In this document: piece by piece, positions 57,172 through 64,000 of the stretch
Position numbering within the stretch: position 1 is the first letter of the stretch
Layout of the letters: every line of letters begins with the position of its first letter
DNA from: an uncultured Opitutia bacterium
Lineage (GTDB): Bacteria > Verrucomicrobiota > Verrucomicrobiia > Opitutales > Opitutaceae
Assembly (NCBI GenBank): GCA_903839035.1
Contig: CAIMAQ010000069.1
Coordinates: 1-64,000 of the forward strand
Reading direction: 5' to 3'
Length of the DNA stretch: 64,000 nt
Program-made: the position numbers and the translations under genes
The notes under the pieces: generated by a model
Seen by the model: the letters and a program-made list of their open reading frames with translations, nothing else
Database searches by the model: none
What the model was told of the DNA's origin: nothing

Positions 57172-58302
57172 ATGCGGACCCCCCTGGCATGGCTGAACAC
57201 CATCCAAAACCGGAAGCGTAGCGCCACCGCGGTGGGCGGCATCTGCTTCGCCATCCTGCTCATCTTCATGCAGGCGGGCTTCCTCGGGGCGGCGAAGCTC
57301 AACGCCTCGCTCGCCTACCGCGAGATGCGCTTCGACCTCATGATCGTCTCGCGGGGCTACCTGATGCTCACGCGCAGCGAGACGATCGACATCTACCGGA
57401 TCCTGCAGGCGCGCAACCTCCCCGGCGTCGCCGCCGTGCACGCGCTGCGGCTCGACGGCGGCCGCTGGAGCAACCGCACGAGCGGCGGCTCCACCAGCTG
57501 CTTCGTCTTCGGGCTGGCTCCCGGCGAATCCTATTTCCGCAACGAGACCCTCAACGCCACCGCGACCCGGCTGCAGACGCGGCAGACCGTGCTCGTCGAC
57601 CGGCTCGCGCGCTCCAGCTACGGCCCCTGGTCGGTCGGCGGCACCGCCGTCATCAACGGGCAGGAGCTCTCCATCCAAGGGGACTATGCCCTCGGCATGG
57701 GGCTCCTGGCGGACGGCAGCGCCATCGTCAGCCACGACACCTACCTGCGCCTGTATCACATCCCGCGGCTCGACCGCGTGGAATTCGGCCTGGTGGAGCT
57801 CGCCCCGGGCGCCGATCTCGCGCAGGTCGCGGCCGCCCTGCGGACCGCCCTGCCGGGCGACGTCATGGTCCTGACCCGGCAGGAGTTGATCGACCGCGAG
57901 GAGAACTACTTCGTGAACGTGAAACCCGTCGGGATCATGTTCCAGGTCGGCATGTTCGTCGCCTTCGTCGTCGGCGCGGTGATCCTCTATCAGATCCTGG
58001 CGAGTGAGATCACCAACCGGCTGCGGGAATTCGCCACCCTCAAGGCCATGGGCTACACCGAGCGCTACATCTACGGCATCGGCATCAAGCAGGGCCTGAT
58101 CTTCTCGTTCCTCGGCTACTTCCCCTCGCTCCTGCTGTCCATCGGGCTTTACCGGCTGCTGCGCGCCCTGTCCTCCTTCCCGGTCTACATGGACTGGACG
58201 CGCGCGGTGTTCGTCTTCTGTCTCTCCCTCGCAATGTGCGCCATCGCGGCGGTCTTCGCCCTGGGCAAGATCAAGCGCGCCGACCCGGCCGACCTCTTCT
58301 GA
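57172..58302 (+). CDS. devC: DevC-type ABC permease (first copy)
   Basis: A 376-aa FtsX/MacB-type permease of the DevC group. The start LAWLNTIQNRKRSATAVGGI and CFAILLIFMQAGFLGAAKLN is typical of DevC (first helix with conserved MQ-G). A large periplasmic part (about residues 50-250) follows, then helices MFVAFVVGAVILYQILASEI, LIFSFLGYFPSLLLSIGLYR and AVFVFCLSLAMCAIAAVFAL. The C-terminus ALGKIKRADPADLF has the RADPADLF end that is shared with the second permease (TTDPADLF), suggesting gene duplication. Two DevC copies would form a heterodimer with one DevA ATPase. It is 30 bases downstream of devB. Confidence 0.88.
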   Translation: MRTPLAWLNTIQNRKRSATAVGGICFAILLIFMQAGFLGAAKLNASLAYREMRFDLMIVSRGYLMLTRSETIDIYRILQARNLPGVAAVHALRLDGGRWSNRTSGGSTSCFVFGLAPGESYFRNETLNATATRLQTRQTVLVDRLARSSYGPWSVGGTAVINGQELSIQGDYALGMGLLADGSAIVSHDTYLRLYHIPRLDRVEFGLVELAPGADLAQVAAALRTALPGDVMVLTRQELIDREENYFVNVKPVGIMFQVGMFVAFVVGAVILYQILASEITNRLREFATLKAMGYTERYIYGIGIKQGLIFSFLGYFPSLLLSIGLYRLLRALSSFPVYMDWTRAVFVFCLSLAMCAIAAVFALGKIKRADPADLF

Positions 58303-58305
58303 ACG

Positions 58306-59445
58306 ATGCGCCTGCTCCGCCCCCTGCCCATTGCCTGGCGCATGCTGATCGACAAGCCGTCGCGCTTCGTGCTGTCCGGCCTCGCGGTCGCCTTCTCCGT
58401 CGTGATCATGTTCATGGAGCTCGGCTTCTTCAACGGCTCCAACGACAGCGCGGCCAACCTGCCGCCGCATTTTGCCTGCGACCTCATCCTGTCGCACCGG
58501 GAGAAGAACCACCTCAAGACCGGCGAGGAATTCCCCTTCGCCTGGCTCCTCCTCGCCCGCGACGCGCCGGGCGTGGCCGCGGCCGTGCCCCTCTACAGTG
58601 GCGCCGACTACTGGTGGAATCCGCAGGACAGTTCGCGCAACCGCGTCTTCCTCCTCGGGGTCAATCTCCCGGACCCGATGTTCGCCCCCGAGGTCGTCGC
58701 CGCCCACCGGGCCGCCCTGGAACTCCCCGGCACCGTGATCTACGACCGCCTTTCGCGCCACGAACTCGGCGAGATCACCGTCGGCACCACCACCACACTT
58801 GGCCTGATGGGCGTCAAGGTGGTCGGGCTCTTCGAGCTCGGGCCCAACTTCGCCTACGAGGGGCACATGCTCACCAGCGCCGACAACTTCTGCAAACTCA
58901 ACGGCCAGCCGACGGACGTCGTGGACCTCGGCCTCATCCGCGTAAAGCCCGGCGCCGACGTGCAGGCCGTGCGCGCCGCCCTGATCAGGCACCTGCCGCC
59001 CCAGGCCCTGCTGCTCACCCCCGCGGAGATCCAGCAGCGGGAGATCACCTACACCACGCAGCACAGCCCGGCCGGCATCGTCTTTGGCCTGGGGCTCGTC
59101 GTCGGCTTTGCGATCGGCGTCATCATCTGCTACCAGATCCTCTTCAACGAGGTGAACGACAACCTGCCCCAGTTCGCCACCTTGAAGGCCATGGGGCACT
59201 CGCCGCGCTTCATCTCCGGCATCGTCTTCCACGAGGCGATGCTGATGGCCGTCATCGGCTTCATCCCCGGCGCCCTCCTCGGCAGCGGGATCTACCATCT
59301 GCTGGAAAGCACCACCCAGATCCAGATGTTCCTCACGCCGGGCCGGCTGCTCCTCATCTTTGTCCTCACGGGCGGCATGTGCCTCATCGCCGGCCGCCTC
59401 GCCATCCGGAAAGTCCACACCACCGATCCCGCCGACCTGTTCTGA
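58306..59445 (+). CDS. devC: DevC-type ABC permease (second copy)
   Basis: A 379-aa permease of the same family as the preceding gene, from which it is three bases away. It starts with LPIAWRMLIDKPSRFVLSGL and VAFSVVIMFMELGFFNGSND; the periplasmic part is of similar size; the last helices are VFGLGLVVGFAIGVIICYQI, MLMAVIGFIPGALLGSGIYH and LLLIFVLTGGMCLIAGRLAI. It ends with TTDPADLF, like the first copy. Together they probably make an asymmetric membrane channel. Sequence identity between the copies is low over the periplasmic part, so specialised roles are likely. Other DevBCA loci usually carry only one devC gene, to my knowledge. Confidence 0.87.
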   Translation: MRLLRPLPIAWRMLIDKPSRFVLSGLAVAFSVVIMFMELGFFNGSNDSAANLPPHFACDLILSHREKNHLKTGEEFPFAWLLLARDAPGVAAAVPLYSGADYWWNPQDSSRNRVFLLGVNLPDPMFAPEVVAAHRAALELPGTVIYDRLSRHELGEITVGTTTTLGLMGVKVVGLFELGPNFAYEGHMLTSADNFCKLNGQPTDVVDLGLIRVKPGADVQAVRAALIRHLPPQALLLTPAEIQQREITYTTQHSPAGIVFGLGLVVGFAIGVIICYQILFNEVNDNLPQFATLKAMGHSPRFISGIVFHEAMLMAVIGFIPGALLGSGIYHLLESTTQIQMFLTPGRLLLIFVLTGGMCLIAGRLAIRKVHTTDPADLF

Positions 59446-59471
59446 GGCCCCACCCGCTTCCTTTTACCGCC

Positions 59472-60578
59472 ATGAGCCTTCCTCCCTCCCGCGAAGCCGC
59501 GATCCAAATCACCGGCCTCAACCACTTCTTTGGCAAGGGCGACGCCCAAAAGCAGGCCCTCTACGATAACAACCTCACGGTCAACCGCAGCGAGATCATC
59601 ATCATGACCGGCCCCTCCGGGTCCGGCAAGACCACGCTCCTCACTCTGATCGGCGCCCTGCGCTCGGTGCAGCAGGGCAGCATCAAGCTCGCCGGCACCG
59701 AGCTCGCCGGCCTGAACCCTCGGCAGCAGGTGGAGATGCGCCGCAACCTCGGCTTCATCTTCCAGGCCCACAACCTCCTCGACGGCCTGACCGCCCGCCA
59801 GAACGTCCGCATGGCCATCGAGCTCACCGCCACGCCCCGTAGCGACTACGACAAGGTCGCCGACGCCATGCTGGGTGCGGTCGGCCTGTCCGATCGCGCT
59901 ACCTACAAGCCGCGCAACCTCTCCGGCGGTCAGCGCCAGCGCGTCGCCATCGCCCGGGCCCTCGTCAACAAGCCCCGCCTCATCCTCGCGGACGAGCCCA
60001 CCGCCGCCCTCGACAAGGACTCCGGCGCCAACGTCGTCCACCTGCTCCGCGAGCTCGCCACCCACCACGGCACCACGGTCATGATCGTCACCCACGACAG
60101 CCGCATCATCAGCGTGGCCGACCGGATCGTGAACATGGTCGACGGCCACATCGTGTCCGACGTGCGCATCAAGGAGACAATGGTGATCTGCGCCATCCTC
60201 CGGAAATGCTCCGTGTTCAAGGAAATGTCCCCGTCGGACCTGACCGACATTGCGCAGAAGATGACCGAGGAACATTTTGCCCCGGGCCAGAGCATCATCC
60301 GCATCGGCGACATCGGCGACAAGTTCTACGTCATCGCCCGCGGCTCGACCGACATCACCATCGAGTCGACCGGCACCAGCCGTGCCGTGGCCAAGCTCCG
60401 CGAAGGGGATTTCTTCGGCGAGGTCGCCCTCCTGCGCGACCAGCCTCGCAACGCCACGGTCACCACCCGCGAGCCGGTCGTCGTCTACTCGCTCTCCAAG
60501 GAGAACTTCCTCGCCGCCATGAAGAGCCACAAGACTTTCGAGGACCAGATGTCGCACATGCTTTTCACCCGCGCCTGA
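59472..60578 (+). CDS. devA: DevA-like ABC ATPase fused to a cyclic-nucleotide-binding domain
   Basis: A 368-aa protein. Residues 10-230 are a MacB/DevA-type ATPase: Walker A IMTGPSGSGKTTLLTLIGAL, Q-loop GFIFQAHNLLDGLTARQN, signature NLSGGQRQRVAIARALVNKP, Walker B RLILADEPTAALDKDSG and the switch His in IVTHDSR. From about residue 235 a CNBD/CRP-like domain follows (FKEMSPSDLTDIAQKMTEEH), with the phosphate-binding cassette GDFFGEVALLRDQPRNATVT intact, including Arg. A cyclic nucleotide, perhaps cAMP, cGMP or c-di-GMP-like, could thus control export directly. The CNBD is not part of ordinary DevA. It is the last gene of the operon; its end overlaps the convergent PAP2 gene by 14 bases. Confidence 0.88.
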   Translation: MSLPPSREAAIQITGLNHFFGKGDAQKQALYDNNLTVNRSEIIIMTGPSGSGKTTLLTLIGALRSVQQGSIKLAGTELAGLNPRQQVEMRRNLGFIFQAHNLLDGLTARQNVRMAIELTATPRSDYDKVADAMLGAVGLSDRATYKPRNLSGGQRQRVAIARALVNKPRLILADEPTAALDKDSGANVVHLLRELATHHGTTVMIVTHDSRIISVADRIVNMVDGHIVSDVRIKETMVICAILRKCSVFKEMSPSDLTDIAQKMTEEHFAPGQSIIRIGDIGDKFYVIARGSTDITIESTGTSRAVAKLREGDFFGEVALLRDQPRNATVTTREPVVVYSLSKENFLAAMKSHKTFEDQMSHMLFTRA

Positions 60579-61503
60579 GCGCCTCCGCCGTCCGGCGCCG
60601 GGCCCACCACCGGACGCCCACCCACACGCCGAGTGCAAAGACCATGCCCACCAGCCCGTCGATCACGTAATGGTGGTTCAGGTAGACGGAGGCAAAAAAC
60701 ACCAGGAGCCAAAACCCGGTGGTGAAGCCGCGCAGCGAGCGGAACTGCCAGGCATAGAGCACCGCGAGGAACGTCTGTCCCACGTGCAGGGAAGGGATGG
60801 CCCCAAAGACATTCGCGTTGCGCCCATAATAGCCGGCGAACCAGCGTACGCCCAGCAGCGCGTCGAACCGCGCTGCGCCCGCCGCCTCCGGCGCCGCCGA
60901 GAGTATCGCGGGCCCCAGGCCATAGTGGTCCACATACCAAGGTGGCGCCGCCGGATAAAGGAGGTAGGTCGCATAGGCGGCGAGATTGAGCCCGAGCATG
61001 GCCCACATCACGAGGTCGGCGTCGCGGATCTTCGCCTTGAAAAGCCACCAGCCGGCGACGCCAAAAAAGACCGGGATGAAAAGCAGGTACGCCGCTCCGC
61101 AGGCCAGGTCCATGGCCGCGCGCGTGCGGGTTTGCAGCCATGCCGCCGGCGTCACAAGGCGGCCGCCTTCCGCGAGGCCGAACCAGTCGAGTTCCCCTTG
61201 GTGAGGCCCCGCCACATGCACTGTCGCCCGCAGCGCGTCCGCCCAGTAGCGCTGGGCGTCGTAGACCGCCCCGACGATCAAGATGGGCAGCAGAAAAAGA
61301 AAAAACAGCCGCACCCGCGGCCCGGCATAATAACCCGCCAGCACCACGCCGGCGAGCAGGCCGTGGTCCGGACGCAGTCCGCCGAGCCCGGCATGCACCG
61401 CCAGAAATCCCAGCGCCCCCAGGACCGGCAGCCAGCGGGCCGCCGCGCCAAGTCCGTCCCACCAGTCGCCCCACTCCCGCCGGATCGTGGCCCCGGCCGT
61501 CAT
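60565..61503 (-). CDS. PAP2-family, inositol phosphorylceramide synthase (AUR1)-like enzyme
   Basis: A 312-aa polytopic membrane protein with about six helices. The lipid phosphatase/phosphotransferase motifs are C2 GAIPSLHVGQTFLAVLYAW and C3 VYLNHHYVIDGLVGMVFALG, with the two catalytic His residues and the Asp in place. LLFIPVFFGVAGWW, YLLYPAAPPWYVDHYG and the spacing between motifs fit the AUR1/Ipt1 group of phosphoinositol or phospho-alcohol transferases rather than simple PAP2 phosphatases. In such enzymes a headgroup is moved from phosphatidyl-alcohol to ceramide or diacylglycerol. The start MTAGATIRREW overlaps the stop of the upstream GNAT gene by one base, so it belongs to the lipid operon. 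Confidence 0.82.
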   Translation of the reverse strand: MTAGATIRREWGDWWDGLGAAARWLPVLGALGFLAVHAGLGGLRPDHGLLAGVVLAGYYAGPRVRLFFLFLLPILIVGAVYDAQRYWADALRATVHVAGPHQGELDWFGLAEGGRLVTPAAWLQTRTRAAMDLACGAAYLLFIPVFFGVAGWWLFKAKIRDADLVMWAMLGLNLAAYATYLLYPAAPPWYVDHYGLGPAILSAAPEAAGAARFDALLGVRWFAGYYGRNANVFGAIPSLHVGQTFLAVLYAWQFRSLRGFTTGFWLLVFFASVYLNHHYVIDGLVGMVFALGVWVGVRWWARRRTAEALRRG

Positions 61504-62630
61504 CAGAGTGCCTTCTCGTAAAGCCGCAGAGTCTGCACGCGCTTTCCCCCAATCCGCTCGATCAGGGCGATGGTCTCGTGGTTGTCCTCCAGGATCCAGG
61601 AGAACTCCATCTGCCGCAGATGCGGTGCGTTCACCAGCAACTGGTGATAGCGGCGGATGAACAGCACAGGAAGGCCCAGCCGACGCGCCTCCTTCCTCAC
61701 CCCCAGCAAAAAGAGCCGCACGCCGGTCACCCGCTTGCGCTGCATAAGGAGCGACCACCAGCCCAGCGGCCACAGCCGGCCGCCGATGCGCTGGATGATC
61801 TCGTTCATGTCGGGGATCGCCACCATCATGCCCAGCGGCTCCCCGTCGCGTTCCGCGAGCAAAATCAATTCGGGGTCGATGAACAGCCGGTAGGCCTGGG
61901 AATATTTCAGGAATTCCGCCTGCGTGATCGGCTGCGCCCCCCAGTTGTCCTGCCAGGCTTCCGCAAAGATGCGCGCCATGCGCCCGGCCTCGGCGGGCAG
62001 GTCGCACAGTTTGATTGGGCGCACCGTCACCCCCTGCGCCACGCGGTCCGCCACCGCGCACATGCGGTCGAACGGTTCCTGGCGGAAATCAGCGCGGGTC
62101 AGCCGGAAGACAAACAGGTCCTTCGCCTTCCCGTAATCCGCCGCCTCCAGCAGCCGGCGGTAATACGGCGGCGTGTAACCCATGCCCGCCATCGGCGCAT
62201 GCTCGAAGCCGTCCAATAGCACGCCAGCCTCGTCCTGCACGCTGAAATTGGCCGGCCCGCGCACCACCTTGAGCCCTGCCCCCCGCAGCCAGGCTTCCGC
62301 CGCCCGCAGCAGCGCGGCCGCCGTGGCCGGATCGTCCTCACACTCGAAAAAGCCGAAGAACCCCGCCCCATCCGCATGCGCGGCGAGGTGCCGCCGGTTG
62401 TGCAGGGCCGCGATCCGCCCCACGGGCTCAGCCCCGCGGTAGGCGAGGTAGCACTCGCCGGTGGAGTGCTTAAAATAATCACCCTTTTCCGGATCCAGCT
62501 GCGGCCGCACATCCGCCAGAAGCGGCGGCACCCAGGCCGGCAGCCCGCGGTAGAATCGCGCCGGCAGCCGCAAAAAAACCTCCCGCGCGCGCCGGTCTCG
62601 CACCGGCACAATCCGCACCACCTCGCTCAT
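61503..62630 (-). CDS. GNAT-type acyltransferase, candidate bacterial ceramide synthase
   Basis: A 375-aa protein of the acyl-CoA N-acyltransferase fold. VRIVPVRDRRAREVFLRLPA begins the protein; GECYLAYRGAEPVGRIAALH, ILLAERDGEPLGMMVAIPDM and FSWILEDNHETIALIERIGG are GNAT-like strand/acetyl-CoA-loop elements. The start MSEVVRIV is used since its ATG overlaps the stop of the oxoamine synthase (ATGA, four bases); an ATG six codons upstream lies inside that gene. Ceramide synthases of Caulobacter and relatives are GNAT-like and of similar size. Lying between an oxoamine synthase and an AUR1-like enzyme, this protein could N-acylate the long-chain base. Acylation of another amine is possible. Confidence 0.7.
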   Translation of the reverse strand: MSEVVRIVPVRDRRAREVFLRLPARFYRGLPAWVPPLLADVRPQLDPEKGDYFKHSTGECYLAYRGAEPVGRIAALHNRRHLAAHADGAGFFGFFECEDDPATAAALLRAAEAWLRGAGLKVVRGPANFSVQDEAGVLLDGFEHAPMAGMGYTPPYYRRLLEAADYGKAKDLFVFRLTRADFRQEPFDRMCAVADRVAQGVTVRPIKLCDLPAEAGRMARIFAEAWQDNWGAQPITQAEFLKYSQAYRLFIDPELILLAERDGEPLGMMVAIPDMNEIIQRIGGRLWPLGWWSLLMQRKRVTGVRLFLLGVRKEARRLGLPVLFIRRYHQLLVNAPHLRQMEFSWILEDNHETIALIERIGGKRVQTLRLYEKAL

Positions 62631-64000
62631 GCGCGGGCCTCCCGCCACTGCGCCCGGATCTCCGCCAGCGCGTCAGCCGTCTCCCGCAACTGCGCTTCCG
62701 TGTGCCCCGCTGTCATGAAGAACCGCAGGCGCGCCTTTCCCTCCTCCACCGCCGGATGGAAGATGGGCTGCACGTTGATGCCCCGCTCGCCGAGGGCCTG
62801 GCTCATGTGCAGGGCCAGCTCGGACGAGCCCGTCAGGAAGGGCACGACGGCCGAGTGCCGGCTCAGGCCGGTGTCGAGGCCGCGCTCCCGGCACAGGTCG
62901 CGGAAAAATTCGCTGCGCGCTTGCAGGCGCCGCGGCAGCTCCGGCCGCTGCCCCAGCAGGCGCAGCGCCGCCAGCGCCGCCGCCGCATTGGCCGGCGGCA
63001 GGCCCACGCTGTAAACGAAGCCGGGCAGCGTGTAGCGCAGATAGTCGATTAGCGCCGCCTCGCCCGCAACGTAGCCGCCGCAGCTGGCCAGCGCTTTCGA
63101 GAGCGTGCCCATCCACAAATCCACCGCCGCCCGCGGCACCCCGAAATGCTCCCCGATCCCGCGGCCCGTCGCCCCGAGCACGCCGAGCGAGTGCGCCTCG
63201 TCCACCAGCAGCAGCGCGTCGTGCCGCTGTTTCAGCGCGATCACCTCGTCGAGGGGCGCCAGGTCGCCGTCCATGCTGTAGACACCCTCGACCGCGACCA
63301 GGGCCCGGCGTGCCTTCGGCCGCTCGACCTCCAGCAGGCGGGCGAGCGCCGCGACGTCATTGTGCGGAAACACCAGCCGGCGCGCACCCGACAGCCGCGC
63401 CCCGCTCACGATGCAGTCGTGCGCGAGGCTGTCGTGGATCACGATATCCTCCGGTCCGAACAGATGGCTGATCAGCGTGACGTTGGTCGCGTGTCCGCTC
63501 ACCAGCGTGAGCGCGTCGTCACAACCGAGGAAACCGGCGACCGCGCGCTCCAGTTCCCCGTGCAGCGGCCGCTCGCCCGAGGCGACCCGACTCGCCGAGG
63601 CCGACGTGCCGTAGCGCTGCACCGCGTCGGCCGACGCCCGGTTGACCGCCGGATCGCCCGCGAGGCCGAGGTAATTGTAGGAGGAAAAATTGACGAACTC
63701 ACGGCCGCCGATGCGCGTGATCGCGCCCGCCACGCCCTCGTGCGCATGGAAATACGGCATCGTGAAGCCGGACGCGGCGAGCGACGCCTTGCGGGCCGCG
63801 AGCGCCTGCACTTCCGGCCAGGCCGCCACCGCGGGCTTGGGCTCGGCGACCGCGCCGATCACCTGCGCCTCCACGCCGCGCCATTGCACCACCAGGACAC
63901 CTTGCGCATCCCGCAAATCGAAATCCCCCAGCAGCCGGTCCGGCGTGGCGCCGGTCAGCCGGCCCGTGCAGGCCAGGTCCCCGGCCCGCGGCCAGGGCGC
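62627..64000 (-). CDS. PKS dehydratase-like domain fused to alpha-oxoamine synthase (partial, 5' end outside window)
   Basis: 457 residues of a larger protein; the frame is open to the window edge. The first visible part (ACTGRLTGATPDRLLGDFDL, RDAQGVLVVQWRGVEAQVIG) resembles the end of a polyketide-synthase dehydratase domain. Next is a complete alpha-oxoamine synthase domain (fold type I PLP enzymes such as serine palmitoyltransferase): FVNFSSYNYLGLAGDPAVNR, HDSLAHDCIVSGARLSGA, LLLVDEAHSLGVLGATGRGI and the PLP-lysine segment MGTLSKALASCGGYVAGEAA. Such a domain would release an acyl chain from a PKS by decarboxylative condensation with an amino acid. An internal TTG at 63916 or later starts could make a stand-alone enzyme. 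Co-transcribed with the GNAT and PAP2 genes. Confidence 0.8.
   Translation of the reverse strand, partial: APWPRAGDLACTGRLTGATPDRLLGDFDLRDAQGVLVVQWRGVEAQVIGAVAEPKPAVAAWPEVQALAARKASLAASGFTMPYFHAHEGVAGAITRIGGREFVNFSSYNYLGLAGDPAVNRASADAVQRYGTSASASRVASGERPLHGELERAVAGFLGCDDALTLVSGHATNVTLISHLFGPEDIVIHDSLAHDCIVSGARLSGARRLVFPHNDVAALARLLEVERPKARRALVAVEGVYSMDGDLAPLDEVIALKQRHDALLLVDEAHSLGVLGATGRGIGEHFGVPRAAVDLWMGTLSKALASCGGYVAGEAALIDYLRYTLPGFVYSVGLPPANAAAALAALRLLGQRPELPRRLQARSEFFRDLCRERGLDTGLSRHSAVVPFLTGSSELALHMSQALGERGINVQPIFHPAVEEGKARLRFFMTAGHTEAQLRETADALAEIRAQWREARA

Noticed and set aside
57157-59418. A 753-codon open frame on the minus strand
   Set aside because: It runs antisense to the two DevC genes, consists of His/Asp/Glu/Gly-rich sequence without motifs, and arises from GC-rich codon bias in the real genes.
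1-64000. CRISPR array, rRNA genes, transposases or integrases
   Set aside because: No regularly spaced repeat array, rRNA-like stretch or recombinase motif was seen anywhere in the window.

Overview
The window is high-GC, densely coded bacterial DNA. Gene content (YacL-type PIN-TRAM protein, DUF374 acyltransferase, tyrA-aroA-cmk-plsC block, many PAS kinases, GxxExxY remnant, cgcggaagcgcgg-type dispersed repeats, Stealth and DevBCA-type genes) suggests a member of Verrucomicrobiota, most likely Opitutaceae. That placement is inference from gene types; no rRNA or marker gene is present to prove it.

Layout. (1) 1-9.4 kb: housekeeping genes: a BMP-type binding protein, a TMEM175-type channel, glycogen phosphorylase, MutL, argininosuccinate lyase, a secreted protein and an OsmC protein. 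A broken GxxExxY gene sits between inverted repeats. (2) 9.4-31.7 kb: a signal-transduction island. A seven-gene minus-strand operon (LuxR-type regulator, PAS kinase, REC-kinase, MASE1/CHASE hybrid kinase, two further kinases, single receiver) is followed by a second unit with a 1845-aa seven-PAS/GAF kinase and another REC-kinase. A divergent unit has a degenerate receiver and an 1191-aa hybrid kinase. Eight histidine kinases lie in about 22 kb. (3) 31.7-36.6 kb: three tRNA genes (Asp, Arg, Ala), gene remnants (receiver tail, GIY-YIG nuclease), a DUF374 acyltransferase, a Lys-rich starch-binding-like protein, a PIN-TRAM membrane protein with a 37-codon membrane ORF in front, and an EVE protein. 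(4) 36.7-43 kb: tyrA, aroA, cmk, plsC, then trpS and a left-handed beta-helix protein on the other strand, and a lipoprotein with a clear terminator. (5) 43.4-54.4 kb: a cell-surface glycan/lipid region. A tight seven-gene operon (ACP, ketosynthase, sugar transferase, GINT1-like propeller protein, SyrD/PvdE-like ABC exporter, two glycan-type enzymes) is followed by a VTT/TVP38-CDP-alcohol phosphotransferase fusion, a Stealth phosphotransferase and a GT4 glycosyltransferase. (6) 54.6-64 kb: a DevBCA-TolC type exporter (TolC, DevB, two DevC, and DevA fused to a cyclic-nucleotide-binding domain). It converges on an operon that enters from the right edge: a PKS-dehydratase-like domain fused to an alpha-oxoamine synthase, a GNAT protein and an AUR1-like PAP2 enzyme.

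The most interesting reading is that regions 5-6 make, decorate and export an unusual sphingolipid-like or polyketide-derived lipid. A PKS-linked oxoamine synthase would make a long-chain base, the GNAT protein would N-acylate it, the PAP2 enzyme would add a phospho-headgroup, and a heterocyst-glycolipid-type exporter would move it outward. Each family assignment rests on visible motifs; the pathway is inference. No CRISPR array, rRNA, integrase or transposase was seen.
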